Positions 1-9,751 of a stretch of 64,000 nt of DNA are shown here, piece by piece. The notes under the pieces were generated by a model. It was not told the origin of the DNA. It did no database searches and saw only the letters and a list, made by a program, of their open reading frames with translations. The position numbers and the translations under genes are program-made. The stretch's first letter is position 1. The number at the start of each line of letters is the position of its first letter. Source of the DNA: Mycolicibacter virginiensis (lineage in GTDB: Bacteria > Actinomycetota > Actinomycetes > Mycobacteriales > Mycobacteriaceae). The DNA lies in contig NZ_CP092430.2 in NCBI RefSeq assembly GCF_022374935.2, positions 2,170,001 to 2,234,000 of the forward strand, written 5' to 3'.

Positions 1-711
1 CGCCGGCTTGAACATCTGGTGCCATACTGCGTCGGGCATCGGGACGAACCACGGCTTGGGGATGCGGATGTTCAAGATGTCGATGGCGGCAGGGGTCAGC
101 TCCAGCTCGTCCTCGCACACTCGGTTCCAGTACTCGCAGAACTCTTCCCAGGACTTCGGCACGGGGCGCATGCTCATGCCGTACATCTGGTACCACCGCA
201 CGTGCTCGTCGAAGAGCTGGTGCTTCTCGGCCAAGGTGAGCCCGCCGTCGAAGTATTCGGCGAGCTTGATGATCAACATGAAGAACGTGGCGTGCGCCCA
301 ATAGAAGGTGTCGGGGTCCAGCGCGTGATAGCGCCGGCCCTTCTCGTCAACTCCCTTGATGTCGCGGTGGTAGTCGCGAATCGAGGCGCCGGTGTGCTGG
401 GCCCGGATGCCGTCATAGACCACGCCCATGATCGGGTACACCGACCGCGTCACGCGCTGCATCGGCTCGCTCAAGATGCTGGAGTGCTCGGTCACACCTG
501 CGCCCAGACCGGGGTACATGTTCTCGATGGCGCCGATCCACACGCCCATGATCCCGGTGCGCAGGTCGCCGAAGTACTTCCAGGTCAAGGAATCGGAGTT
601 CAACGGCTCCACCGCGGCAGCGGGTTTGGGAGCGGTTGTGGCAGGGCTCGGGGTGTTTTCGTCGGCGGGCGCGCAGGCCTGCTCAACGGACGCGGTCGGC
701 GTAACGGTCAT
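1..711 (-). CDS. Oxygenase MpaB family protein (DUF2236), 3' end cut by window
   Basis: Partial gene, 237 residues visible; the C-terminus lies beyond position 1. The start ATG is at 711 on the minus strand with an AGGAG ribosome site 5 nt upstream; a GTG at 714 is possible. After a low-complexity Ala/Pro/Thr tail of about 30 residues comes the family-typical stretch: LTWKYFGDLRTG, then a membrane-active helix region, YFDGGLTLAEK and WYQMYGMSMRPVP. Members of this family (fungal MpaB, latex-clearing protein) bind a b-type heme and act as oxygenases; the mycobacterial ones have no known substrate. The position next to the cyclase matches Rv1645c of M. tuberculosis. Its promoter region holds a perfect palindrome at 751-766. 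Family assignment is firm, function unknown. Confidence 0.85.
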   Translation of the reverse strand, partial: MTVTPTASVEQACAPADENTPSPATTAPKPAAAVEPLNSDSLTWKYFGDLRTGIMGVWIGAIENMYPGLGAGVTEHSSILSEPMQRVTRSVYPIMGVVYDGIRAQHTGASIRDYHRDIKGVDEKGRRYHALDPDTFYWAHATFFMLIIKLAEYFDGGLTLAEKHQLFDEHVRWYQMYGMSMRPVPKSWEEFCEYWNRVCEDELELTPAAIDILNIRIPKPWFVPMPDAVWHQMFKPA

Positions 712-750
712 CACGTCTCCTGTCTGGGAACCTGAAACTACGATAATTGT

Positions 751-766
751 GACAACGATCGTTGTC
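751..766. promoter_or_regulatory. Perfect 16-bp palindrome, candidate repressor operator
   Basis: GACAACGATCGTTGTC reads identically on both strands and lies in the divergent interval between the MpaB-like gene (start 711) and the cyclase (start 867). Size and symmetry fit a TetR-type operator. It is about 40 bp upstream of the MpaB-like start, so it most likely controls that gene. No regulator gene for it is visible in the window. Confidence 0.5.
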
Positions 767-866
767 TACATTAGGTGTGGCGCGTCGCCCCAAAAACGCC
801 AACCGTGTCGTGTGCCACTGTCGGGGTCGTTGCCGGTCTCGGCGAGCGCCACCTACCCTGAATCTC

Positions 867-1772
867 ATGGACCTCGAGCCGGCCCCTCGGCAGGCTGATG
901 GGCTCGGGGAGGCGGTGGAGATGCCCGACGAACCCAGCCCCAATCGCCGCCCATCGTTCTCCCTGGATGAGGCCGCGGCCTGGCTGAATCGGACCACCAA
1001 TGACGTTCGGATCGTGGACCTGGTTCGGCGGGTGCGACGGGCGTTGCCCGGGGATCCGGAATTCGGTGATCCGTTGTCCACCGCCGGAGATGGGGGGCCG
1101 CAGGCCGCCGCGCGGGCGGCCGACCGCCTGATGGGGGATCGCTCGGCGGCCTCCCGCGAAGTCAGCCTGGGCGCGCTGCAGGTGTGGCAGGCCCTGACCC
1201 AGAGGATGTCGCGGGTGCCGGGCAATGCTGAGGCAACGCTGGTGTTCACCGATTTGGTCGGCTTCTCAACGTGGTCGCTGCAGTCCGGCGACGACGCCAC
1301 CCTGACCCTGCTGCGGCGGGTGTCGCGCGCGATCGAGCCGCCGCTGCTGGACGCCGGCGGCCGCATCGTCAAACGAATGGGCGACGGGCTGATGGCCGTG
1401 TTCCGGGACCCGCTGGTCGCCGTCGCCGCGGTCCTGGAGGCACAAGAGGGCATCCGCGAGGTCGAGGTCAACGGGCACACGCCGCGGATGCGGGTCGGCA
1501 TCCACACCGGCCGCCCCCAGCGGCTGGCCGACGACTGGCTCGGCGTGGACGTCAACATTGCCGCCCGGGTCATGGAACGCGCCGCCAAGGGCGGGATCGT
1601 GGTTTCCGGGCCGACTTTGGAACGGATCGACCCGGCCGCCCTCGATGAACTGGGTGTGGTTGCCAAGCGAGCACGCCGTCAGGTGCTCGCGGCCAAGACC
1701 AGCGGCGTACCGGCGGATCTGACGATGTACCGCCTGAAGGTAGTTCGCCAGAGCCCTTCAGACGCCGACTGA
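867..1772 (+). CDS. Class III adenylate cyclase (Rv1647-like)
   Basis: Makes cyclic AMP from ATP; soluble, 301 aa from the ATG at 867. I chose this start because TACCCT at 854-859 is a good mycobacterial -10 whose predicted transcript begins at or next to the ATG, so the mRNA is probably leaderless; a TTG at 762 would add 35 unlikely, Arg-rich residues. The C-terminal cyclase homology domain starts near residue 125: LVFTDLVGFS carries the first metal-binding Asp, KRMGDGLMAVF the second, and GVDVNIAARVMERA the transition-state Asn/Arg pair, so it looks catalytically complete. The N-terminal 120 residues are a helical domain shared with Rv1647. In M. tuberculosis the PE17 gene lies beside this locus; none is present here. 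Confidence 0.9.
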   Translation: MDLEPAPRQADGLGEAVEMPDEPSPNRRPSFSLDEAAAWLNRTTNDVRIVDLVRRVRRALPGDPEFGDPLSTAGDGGPQAAARAADRLMGDRSAASREVSLGALQVWQALTQRMSRVPGNAEATLVFTDLVGFSTWSLQSGDDATLTLLRRVSRAIEPPLLDAGGRIVKRMGDGLMAVFRDPLVAVAAVLEAQEGIREVEVNGHTPRMRVGIHTGRPQRLADDWLGVDVNIAARVMERAAKGGIVVSGPTLERIDPAALDELGVVAKRARRQVLAAKTSGVPADLTMYRLKVVRQSPSDAD

Positions 1773-1870
1773 TTGGGCGTCATTAACTTCCTTGTGGGCC
1801 GGTCAGGTTGGCTCACACGAGTGGATGAACCCCGTTCCTTGGAATACCCTGCGGTGAGCAAGGTAACTAA

Positions 1871-1900
1871 TTGACCGGTTTACACAGGTCGCCTTAACGC
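1871..1900 (+). promoter_or_regulatory. Possible promoter of the first PGRS gene
   Basis: TTGACC at 1871-1876 is a good -35 and is followed 18 bp later by TAACGC at 1895-1900, a weak -10. A second candidate -10, TACCCT, is at 1845-1850. The GGGGA at about 1907-1911 would be the ribosome site for the ATG at 1915, which leaves a very short leader if the first promoter is used. Confidence 0.3.
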
Positions 1901-1914
1901 AGAAGCGGGGAAAC

Positions 1915-4900
1915 ATGTCAGGTCGGCAGCAGCGTCGGAACAACCGCCGTAAGACGAATCGGCTGGTTGGTGCCGGTGGCACGGCGGCGGCGTTCCTGAC
2001 GTTCGGCATGGCGCCCCTGGCGGCGGCTCCCACCGCGAACGCCGACTGGGACTTCGACTGGCTGACTGACCTGTTCACCCCGGTCTCAGGCTCGGACACC
2101 GGCTGGGACAGCAACGCCTGGGACATCGGATCCTGGTTCGACGCGGCGGCCGACCCGGGCCTGGCTGCCGACACCCCCGTGTTCGACCTGACCACGATCT
2201 TCAATGCCCTGGTCTACCAGCCGATCTACACGATGGTGGACTCGTTTATCGACAATCCGGCCAACTCCTGGCTGGTCGACATGGTCAACAGCTGGGCGCC
2301 CGAGGGCCAGATATATCTGGGCGACGGCGCCGCCGGTACCGCCGAGCACCCTGACGGCGGTGCGGCCGGTATCTGGTTCGGCAGTGGCGGCGCAGGTTAC
2401 GCCGGTCAGGCCGCTGTCGCTGGTGAAGACGGCGAAGACGGTCAAGACGCTATTGCACCCGGCGACGGCGGCGCTGCCGGCTGGTTTGGTAACGGCGGCG
2501 CCGGCGGAGCCGGCACGGCCGGCCAGGCCGGTGGCGACGGTGGTGCCGGCGGGATGTTCATGGGTATCGGTGGTGCCGGTGGTGCGGGCGGCCTGGGCGC
2601 CAACGGCGGTAACGGCGGCGACGCGCAGGGCTGGCTGTTCGGCCTCGGCGGTGCGGGCGGCGCCGGCGGTACCGGCACGGCCGGCGGCCAGGGTGACGAC
2701 GGTGTGTGGGGCACCAACGGTGGCGCCGGTGGAGTCGGTGACGCTGGTAACGCCGGCGGTGCCGGTGGTAACGGCGGCAGCGCCTCGAAGGGGCTGTTTG
2801 GCACCGGTGGTGCCGGTGGCAAGGGTGGTGCCGGTGGTGCCGGAGGCCAGGGCGGTACCGGTGCTGCCGGAGACGAGGACAACGCCAACGGTGGTAAGGG
2901 CGGCGACGGTGGCGAAGGCGGCGCGGCCGGTGCCGGTGGCAAGGGCGGCGCGGGTGGCTCGCTCGGCAACAAGGGTGCGGACGGTGACGCCAGCACCATC
3001 AACGGCGATGGCGGCAAGGGCGGCGTCGGTGGTGCCGGTGTCGACGCCGAGGGCGGCAACGCGGCAGGCAACGGCGGCGTCGGTGGCAGCGGCGGCAGTG
3101 GCGGCGAGAGCGGTAACGGTGGCGCCGGCGGCTTGGGCGGCGCAGGTGGTGCGGGTGATGCCGACCACGAGGCCGGCACCGGCGGTAACGGTGGTGTCGG
3201 TGGTGACGGCGGCAAGATCGGCAACGGTGGCACCGGCGGTACCGGTGGCGCCGGTGGTGTGGGCGGCACCAACGACGACAACATGGCGGGCGACGGAGCC
3301 GTCGGTGGTACGGGCGGTGTCGGCGGCGCCGGCGGTGCGAGCGGCACCGAGGCGGGCAATGCCGGCAACGGCGGTGTCGGCGGCACCGGTGGCGCCGGGC
3401 ACGACGGTATTAAGGGCAAGGGCGGTGATGCAGGCGTCATCGGCACCAACAACGGGGCCGGCGAAGACGGCGAAAAGGGCGGCAACGGCTTCGACGGTGG
3501 TGCCGGCGGTAAGGGCGGCGCGGCCGGCGAGCTGAAGAACGAGACCGGCAAGGCGGGCACGTCCGGCAACGGCGGTTCCGGCGGCGCCGGTGGTGCCGTC
3601 GGCGCGGGCGGTGACGGCGGCGCCGGCGCCAAGGGCGACTGGAGCTCCAAGGGCGGCGACGGCGAGTGGGGTTCCGGCGGTAACGGCGGCAAGGCCGGCG
3701 CTAACGGTGACAGCGGCGGCAAGGGTGGCGCCGGCGGCGCGGCAGGCGACACAGACGCGGTTGCCGGAGCGGCCGGTCAAGACGGCAATGACGACCAGCC
3801 CTTCGAGGCCAGCAATGGTGGCGCCGGCGGTGACGGCGCCGACGCCAGTGGCGGCCACAACTACGGCGGCAATGGCGGTAAGGGTGCCGACGGGGTCTTC
3901 GGCGGCCACGGTGGTGCCGGCGGCAACGGCGGGGCTGGAACCACCGGCAACGGCGGCAATGGCGGTAGCGGCGGTAACGGCGGTAGCGGTTCCCGCAGCG
4001 ACGGCGGCAACGGCGGTGCGGGCGGCGCCGGCGGGGCATCCGAATCCGGCAACGGTGGTGCCGGTGGTGCCGGAGGTAACGCCGGCCACGGTGACCACGG
4101 CATTGAGGGCTCGACGGGCGACTTCGAAACCGGAACCGGCAACGGCGGCAACGGCGGCGACGGCTTCAACGGCGGCAAGGGCGGCGCCGGTGGCGCCGGC
4201 GGTGACTCCGTGTCCGGCACCAACGGCAGTGGCGGCGACGGCGGTGCCGGCGGCAACGCGGGCGCGGGCGGCAATGGTGGCACCGGTGACAAGGGTGACT
4301 GGACGGTGAAGGGCCAGTACGGCTACGGCTCCGGCGGAAAGGGCGGCAACGCGGGCGACGTGGGCTCCGCGGGCGCAGGCGGTGCCGCCGGTGCGGCGGG
4401 CAACGGGGCCGGTAACGACGGCGCAGCAGGCACGGCCGGTAGCGGTGGGGAAGGCGCCGATACCGCTGGCGTGATTGGCGGTACCGGTGGTGCCGGTGCC
4501 GATGGCGATCAAACCCACTGGAGCGGCGGCACGGGCGGTGACGGCGGTACCGGCGGCGTCCACGGCAACGGCGGCACCGGTGGAAACGGTGGAAACGCCT
4601 ACGTGGACCCGGACACCGACCCGAGTCGCGCAACGACCGGCGGCAACGGCGGCGCTGGCGGTAATGGCGGCGCCGGCGGGACCGAGTCCGGTAATGGCGG
4701 CAAGGGTGGCGACGGCGCCAACGGTGCCGTGGGTAGCCAGTACGGCGGTAAGGGCGGCGCCGGCGGCAAGGGTGGCGCAGCGACCGCCGAGGGAGCCGAC
4801 GGCGGCACGGGTGGCAAGGGCGGTACGGGCGGCATTGCCACCGGCTGGCGGTCCGACGGAACCTGGGGAATCGACACCTTCCCCAACAAGGTCTTCGGGT

Positions 4901-5961
4901 CCGGCACGATCCTCGGCGTATCTGGTGCCGGTGGCGCAGGTGGAGCTGGCGGCACCGCGATTACCGGTGCCGGTGGTGCCGGTGGTGCCGGTGGTGCCGG
5001 TGGCGGCGTCGCCGATAATGTCGGAGCACGGGTCATCTGGGGCGGTGCCGGTGGTGCCGGTGGCGCCGGTGGCGCTGCCTCCGTCCCGGCTCCGCCTGCC
5101 AACGGCGGAAGCGCCAGCGACGATGATGAAACGCCCGCTCCGACCGTCGAGTCCGGCAATGGTGGAATTGGCGGCGCCGGTGGTGCCGGCGGTCAAGGCA
5201 CCATTACCGGCGGTGCTGGTGGTAACGGCGGTGCCGGTGGAGCCAGTGCTGACAAGACCGGCGGCGCGGGTGGCGACGGCGGTGCCGGCGCGAAAGCCAC
5301 TGGCTGGAACGACGCCAACGGTGACCTGGCCGGTAAGGGCCAGATCCTCGCCTTCAACGGCAGCGGCGGCAATGGTGGCGCCGGCGGCAACGGCGTAGAC
5401 GGTGGTGCCGGCGGTAAGGGTGGCGCGGGATTCGATGGCAAAGCCGGCGGCAACCTGTTCAGTTCCGGCGGCGCCGGCGGCAATGGCGGTGCCGGCGGCA
5501 CCGGAACCACGGGCGACGGCGGCAAGGGCGGTGACGGCGGCGAGGGCGGCGACGGCAGCTGGCGGGCCCAGAACGGCGGAGCCGGTGGTGCCGGCGGCAG
5601 CAGCTCCAAGGGCGACGGCGGTGACGGCGGTCTCGGCGGCAACGGCGGCAGCCTGACGTCCGGCGGCGGCACCGCACCCACCAACGGCAAGGCCGTCCAG
5701 GTCGGCGCCGGCGGCGCAGGCGGGGCCGGCGGCAGCAGCACCGCGACCGACACCACCGGCGACGGTGGCACGGGCGGCAAGGGCGGCGACGGCGGCAATG
5801 GCGTCGGCAGCACCAAGGGCGGTGCCGGCGGCACCGGTGGAACCGGCGGCAAGTCGGGCAGCGTGGCCGGCACGGCCGGCACCAAGCCCGCCGCACCCAC
5901 CGGCACTACCGGTGTCGACGGCGGTGCCGGCGGCGCGGGCGCCGTGCACAAGGCGCCCTAA
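1915..5961 (+). CDS. PGRS-repeat protein with signal peptide instead of PE domain
   Basis: 1348 aa. Residues 1-43 look like a Sec signal: an Arg/Lys-rich start ([17 protein letters not shown]), a hydrophobic [17 protein letters not shown] core and an ANA-D cleavage site. Residues 44-145 form a non-repetitive segment rich in Trp/Asp/Phe with a [13 protein letters not shown] stretch. From about 145 to the end the protein is Gly-Gly-Ala/Gly-Gly-Asn PGRS repeat with scattered acidic and Trp-containing inserts. No PE domain is present. The 12 residues before the repeat ([14 protein letters not shown]) match the PE_PGRS junction style. PGRS domains are surface- or envelope-associated in known PE_PGRS proteins; here export would be Sec-dependent rather than type VII (inference). 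A strong hairpin follows the stop. Repeat function is unknown. Confidence 0.85.
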   Translation: MSGRQQRRNNRRKTNRLVGAGGTAAAFLTFGMAPLAAAPTANADWDFDWLTDLFTPVSGSDTGWDSNAWDIGSWFDAAADPGLAADTPVFDLTTIFNALVYQPIYTMVDSFIDNPANSWLVDMVNSWAPEGQIYLGDGAAGTAEHPDGGAAGIWFGSGGAGYAGQAAVAGEDGEDGQDAIAPGDGGAAGWFGNGGAGGAGTAGQAGGDGGAGGMFMGIGGAGGAGGLGANGGNGGDAQGWLFGLGGAGGAGGTGTAGGQGDDGVWGTNGGAGGVGDAGNAGGAGGNGGSASKGLFGTGGAGGKGGAGGAGGQGGTGAAGDEDNANGGKGGDGGEGGAAGAGGKGGAGGSLGNKGADGDASTINGDGGKGGVGGAGVDAEGGNAAGNGGVGGSGGSGGESGNGGAGGLGGAGGAGDADHEAGTGGNGGVGGDGGKIGNGGTGGTGGAGGVGGTNDDNMAGDGAVGGTGGVGGAGGASGTEAGNAGNGGVGGTGGAGHDGIKGKGGDAGVIGTNNGAGEDGEKGGNGFDGGAGGKGGAAGELKNETGKAGTSGNGGSGGAGGAVGAGGDGGAGAKGDWSSKGGDGEWGSGGNGGKAGANGDSGGKGGAGGAAGDTDAVAGAAGQDGNDDQPFEASNGGAGGDGADASGGHNYGGNGGKGADGVFGGHGGAGGNGGAGTTGNGGNGGSGGNGGSGSRSDGGNGGAGGAGGASESGNGGAGGAGGNAGHGDHGIEGSTGDFETGTGNGGNGGDGFNGGKGGAGGAGGDSVSGTNGSGGDGGAGGNAGAGGNGGTGDKGDWTVKGQYGYGSGGKGGNAGDVGSAGAGGAAGAAGNGAGNDGAAGTAGSGGEGADTAGVIGGTGGAGADGDQTHWSGGTGGDGGTGGVHGNGGTGGNGGNAYVDPDTDPSRATTGGNGGAGGNGGAGGTESGNGGKGGDGANGAVGSQYGGKGGAGGKGGAATAEGADGGTGGKGGTGGIATGWRSDGTWGIDTFPNKVFGSGTILGVSGAGGAGGAGGTAITGAGGAGGAGGAGGGVADNVGARVIWGGAGGAGGAGGAASVPAPPANGGSASDDDETPAPTVESGNGGIGGAGGAGGQGTITGGAGGNGGAGGASADKTGGAGGDGGAGAKATGWNDANGDLAGKGQILAFNGSGGNGGAGGNGVDGGAGGKGGAGFDGKAGGNLFSSGGAGGNGGAGGTGTTGDGGKGGDGGEGGDGSWRAQNGGAGGAGGSSSKGDGGDGGLGGNGGSLTSGGGTAPTNGKAVQVGAGGAGGAGGSSTATDTTGDGGTGGKGGDGGNGVGSTKGGAGGTGGTGGKSGSVAGTAGTKPAAPTGTTGVDGGAGGAGAVHKAP

Positions 5962-5971
5962 CCCACACGAT

Positions 5972-6002
5972 GAAAGCCCCGCACACCGCGTGCGGGGCTT
6001 TC
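5972..6002 (+). terminator. Hairpin terminator after first PGRS gene
   Basis: Perfect 13-bp stem (GAAAGCCCCGCAC, loop ACCGC, then the complement), starting 10 nt past the PGRS stop codon. There is no long U tract, as is usual in mycobacteria. It separates the PGRS gene from pheST. Confidence 0.75.
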
Positions 6003-6015
6003 GTCGTCATGTCGA

Positions 6016-6021
6016 TAAGAT
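6016..6021 (+). promoter_or_regulatory. pheS: Candidate -10 of the pheST operon
   Basis: TAAGAT directly after the PGRS terminator and 52 bp upstream of the pheS GTG. The -35 position falls inside the terminator stem and is not recognisable. The ribosome site is GGGGGAG at about 6057-6063. No T-box or attenuator leader peptide is visible in the 110-bp interval. Confidence 0.35.
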
Positions 6022-6057
6022 CGACGCTTGCGTCTCAGCCAAAATCACAGCCAGTAG

Positions 6058-7124
<1,067 letters not shown>

Positions 7125-7125
<1 letters not shown>

Positions 7126-9617
7126 TGCGTATTCCCTACAGCTGGTTGCGTGAGACCCTGATCGCGGGCGCGCCGGGATTCGAGATCACCGCCGACGAAC
7201 TCGAGCAGGCGCTGCTGCGGATCGGCCACGAGGTCGAGGGCGTGCACACCCTGGGCCCGGTCACCGGGCCGTTCAAGGTCGGCCGAGTTGTCGAGATCGA
7301 GGAACTCACCGAGTTCAAGAAGCCGATCCGGGCCTGCCGCGTCGACGTCGGCGAAGACGAACCGCGCGACATCGTCTGCGGTGCGAGCAATTTCGCCGTC
7401 GGCGACCTGGTCGCGGTGGCACTGCCCGGCGCGGTGCTGCCCGGTGATTTCGCGATCGCCACCCGCAAGACCTACGGCCGCACCTCCGACGGCATGATCT
7501 GCTCGGCATCCGAAATACGGCTGAGCACCGACCATTCCGGCATCTTGGTGCTGCCGGAAGGCACCGCCGAGCCCGGTGCCGATGCCGCGGAAGTGCTGGG
7601 TCTCGACGACGTGGTCTACGAGCTGGCCATCACCCCCGACCGCGGGTATTGCATGTCGGTACGCGGGCTGGCACGCGACATCGCCAACGCGCTGGACCTG
7701 GACTTTCTAGACCCGGCCTCCCGCGAGGTAGTGCCGGCGCTGCCCGTCGACGGCGAGGCCTGGCCGCTGAGTGTGCAACCCGGCACCGGGGTGCGCCGCT
7801 TCGCGCTGCGCAGCGTCACCGGTATCGACCCGGCGGCGGTCTCGCCGTGGTGGCTGCAACGGCGCCTGGCGCTGTGCGGCATCCGGGCGATCTCCCCGGC
7901 CGTCGACGCCACCAACTACGTGATGGTCGAACTCGGCCACCCTATGCACGCCCACGACCGGGCCCGCATCACCGGCGGCTTCGGCGTCCGCTTCGCCGCG
8001 GCCGGCGAGACCGTCACCACCTTGGATGACATCGAACGCAAGCTCGAGCCGGTCGACGTGCTGATCGTCGATGACGTCGCCACCGCCGCGATCGGCGGCG
8101 TGATGGGCTCGGGCAGCACCGAAATGCGCGACGACTCAACCGATGTGCTGCTGGAAGCCGCGATCTGGGACCCCGCGGCGGTATCGCGGACCGCGCGGCG
8201 GCTACACCTGCCCAGCGAGGCCGCCCGGCGCTACGAGCGTTCGGTGGACCCGGCCATCTCGGTGGCCGTGCTGGACCGCTGCGCGAGCCTGCTCGCCGAA
8301 ATCGCCGGGGGAGTCATCGGTTCGGGCCTGACCGACTGGCGCGGCGACCCGCCCGTCGAGCACTGGAGCCAGGCTCCCATCGAGATCCCCGCCGACCTGC
8401 CGGACCGCACCGCGGGGGTCAGCTACCCCGAGGGCACCACCGTTCGCCGACTGACCCAGATCGGCTGCGAGGTGGCAGTCGCCGGTGACGTCCTGACCGT
8501 CACCCCGCCGAGCTGGCGGCCGGACCTGCGCCAGCCTGCCGACCTGGTCGAGGAGGTGCTGCGGCTGGAGGGACTGGAGTCCATCCCGTCGGTGCTGCCC
8601 GCCGCGCCGGCCGGGCGTGGCCTGACCGCCACCCAGCGTCGGCGCCGCGCGATCGGCAAGTCGCTGGCCCTGGCCGGCTACGTCGAGGTGCTCACCACAC
8701 CGTTCCTGCCTGCCGGGGTGTTCGACACCTGGGGGCTGGCCGATGACGACCCGCGCCGCGCCACGGTGTCGGTGCTCAACCCGCTGGAAGCCGACCGGCC
8801 CCAGCTGGCCAGCACGTTGCTGCCCAGCCTATTGGAAGCCTTGGGCCGCAACGTGTCCCGCGGCATGAATGACGTCGCGCTGTTCGCCATCGCGCAGGTG
8901 GTGCAGTCGGTGGGCCCAGCCGAATTCCCGGCCGTCACGCCCGCCCGGCGCCCGACCGAGGCCGAGATCGGCGGGATCGACGCCGCCCTGCCGCGCCAGC
9001 CGCAGCACATCGCGGTCGCGCTGACCGGCCTGGCCGAGCCCCGCGGACCGTGGGGCCCGGGCCGGCCGGTGGAAGCCGCCGACGCCATCGAGGCGGCACG
9101 GGTGATCGCCCGCGCCAGCGGCGTCGAGGTCACGCTGCGCTCCGCGGCCTACCTGCCGTGGCATCCGGGCCGCTGCGCCGAGGTGCTCGTCGGCGAGACC
9201 GTGATCGGCCACGCCGGCCAGCTGCACCCGGCCGTCATCGAACGCGCCGGCCTGCCCAAGGGCACCTGCGCGGTCGAGCTCGACCTGGACGCCATCCCGG
9301 TAACCTCGGCGCTGCCGGCTCCCCGGGTGTCGCCGTTCCCGGCGGTATTCCAGGACCTGGCCCTGGTGGTCGATGAGAAGGTGACCGCCCAATCGGTGGC
9401 CGACGCGGTGCGCGAGGGCGCCGGTGAACTGTTGGAGGACATCGCGCTCTTCGACGTCTACACCGGCCCGCAGGTCGGCGAGGGCCGCAAGTCGCTGGCG
9501 TTCGCGCTGCGCTTCAGGGCCGCCGATCGCACGCTGACCGAGGACGAGGCGAGTGCGGCCCGCGACGCCGCCGTCGCCCGCGCCGGCGAGGCCGTCGGCG
9601 CGACGCTGCGGGGCTAG
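7125..9617 (+). CDS. pheT: Phenylalanine-tRNA ligase beta subunit
   Basis: 830 aa from the ATG at 7125, in line with the 831 aa of the M. tuberculosis protein; the frame is open back to 6936 but that extension lies in pheS. The N-terminus [12 protein letters not shown] is typical. A tRNA-binding OB-fold (about 45-155, [12 protein letters not shown]...[12 protein letters not shown]) is followed by the B3/B4 editing domain, B5 (about 405-475, [11 protein letters not shown]...PSWRPDL) and a C-terminal anticodon-binding ferredoxin-like domain (about 735-829, [15 protein letters not shown]). The beta subunit recognises tRNA-Phe and edits mis-charged Tyr-tRNA. The gene is followed by a small hairpin at 9656-9673. 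Confidence 0.97.
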
Positions 9618-9655
9618 CGTCCCGCGCGCTGCCCGATGGGAAGGTTCTCCTGAAG

Positions 9656-9673
9656 ATCATCCGTTTGGATGAT
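9656..9673 (+). terminator. Short hairpin after pheT
   Basis: ATCATCC-GTTT-GGATGAT, a perfect 7-bp stem with a 4-nt loop, 38 nt after the pheT stop. No U tract follows. It may be a weak terminator or mRNA-end stabiliser; a second 7-bp hairpin (CGTCCGG/CCGGACG) is at 9712-9730, in the leader of the next gene. Confidence 0.4.
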
Positions 9674-9751
9674 GTGCGTCGCGTTTGCGCTTCGTTGACT
9701 GTTTCCTGAGACGTCCGGACTCACCGGACGGGGGCGGGGACGGGGTGCGTC

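Noticed and set aside
19..735. 238-aa plus-strand frame at the left edge
   Set aside because: Antisense to the MpaB-like oxygenase, whose minus-strand translation is clearly protein-like and has a ribosome site.
2086..5949. Very long minus-strand and alternative-frame reading frames across both PGRS genes (for example 1287 aa on the minus strand, Pro-rich frames at 2442-3752)
   Set aside because: They are the mirror of GGC/GGT repeats, giving Ala/Thr/Pro-only low-complexity translations without start context. The plus-strand frame has a signal peptide, ribosome site and terminator.
2460..5950. CRISPR-like or satellite array in the PGRS gene
   Set aside because: The repeats are degenerate Gly-Gly-x codons with no fixed repeat/spacer length and no cas genes; they are coding PGRS repeat.
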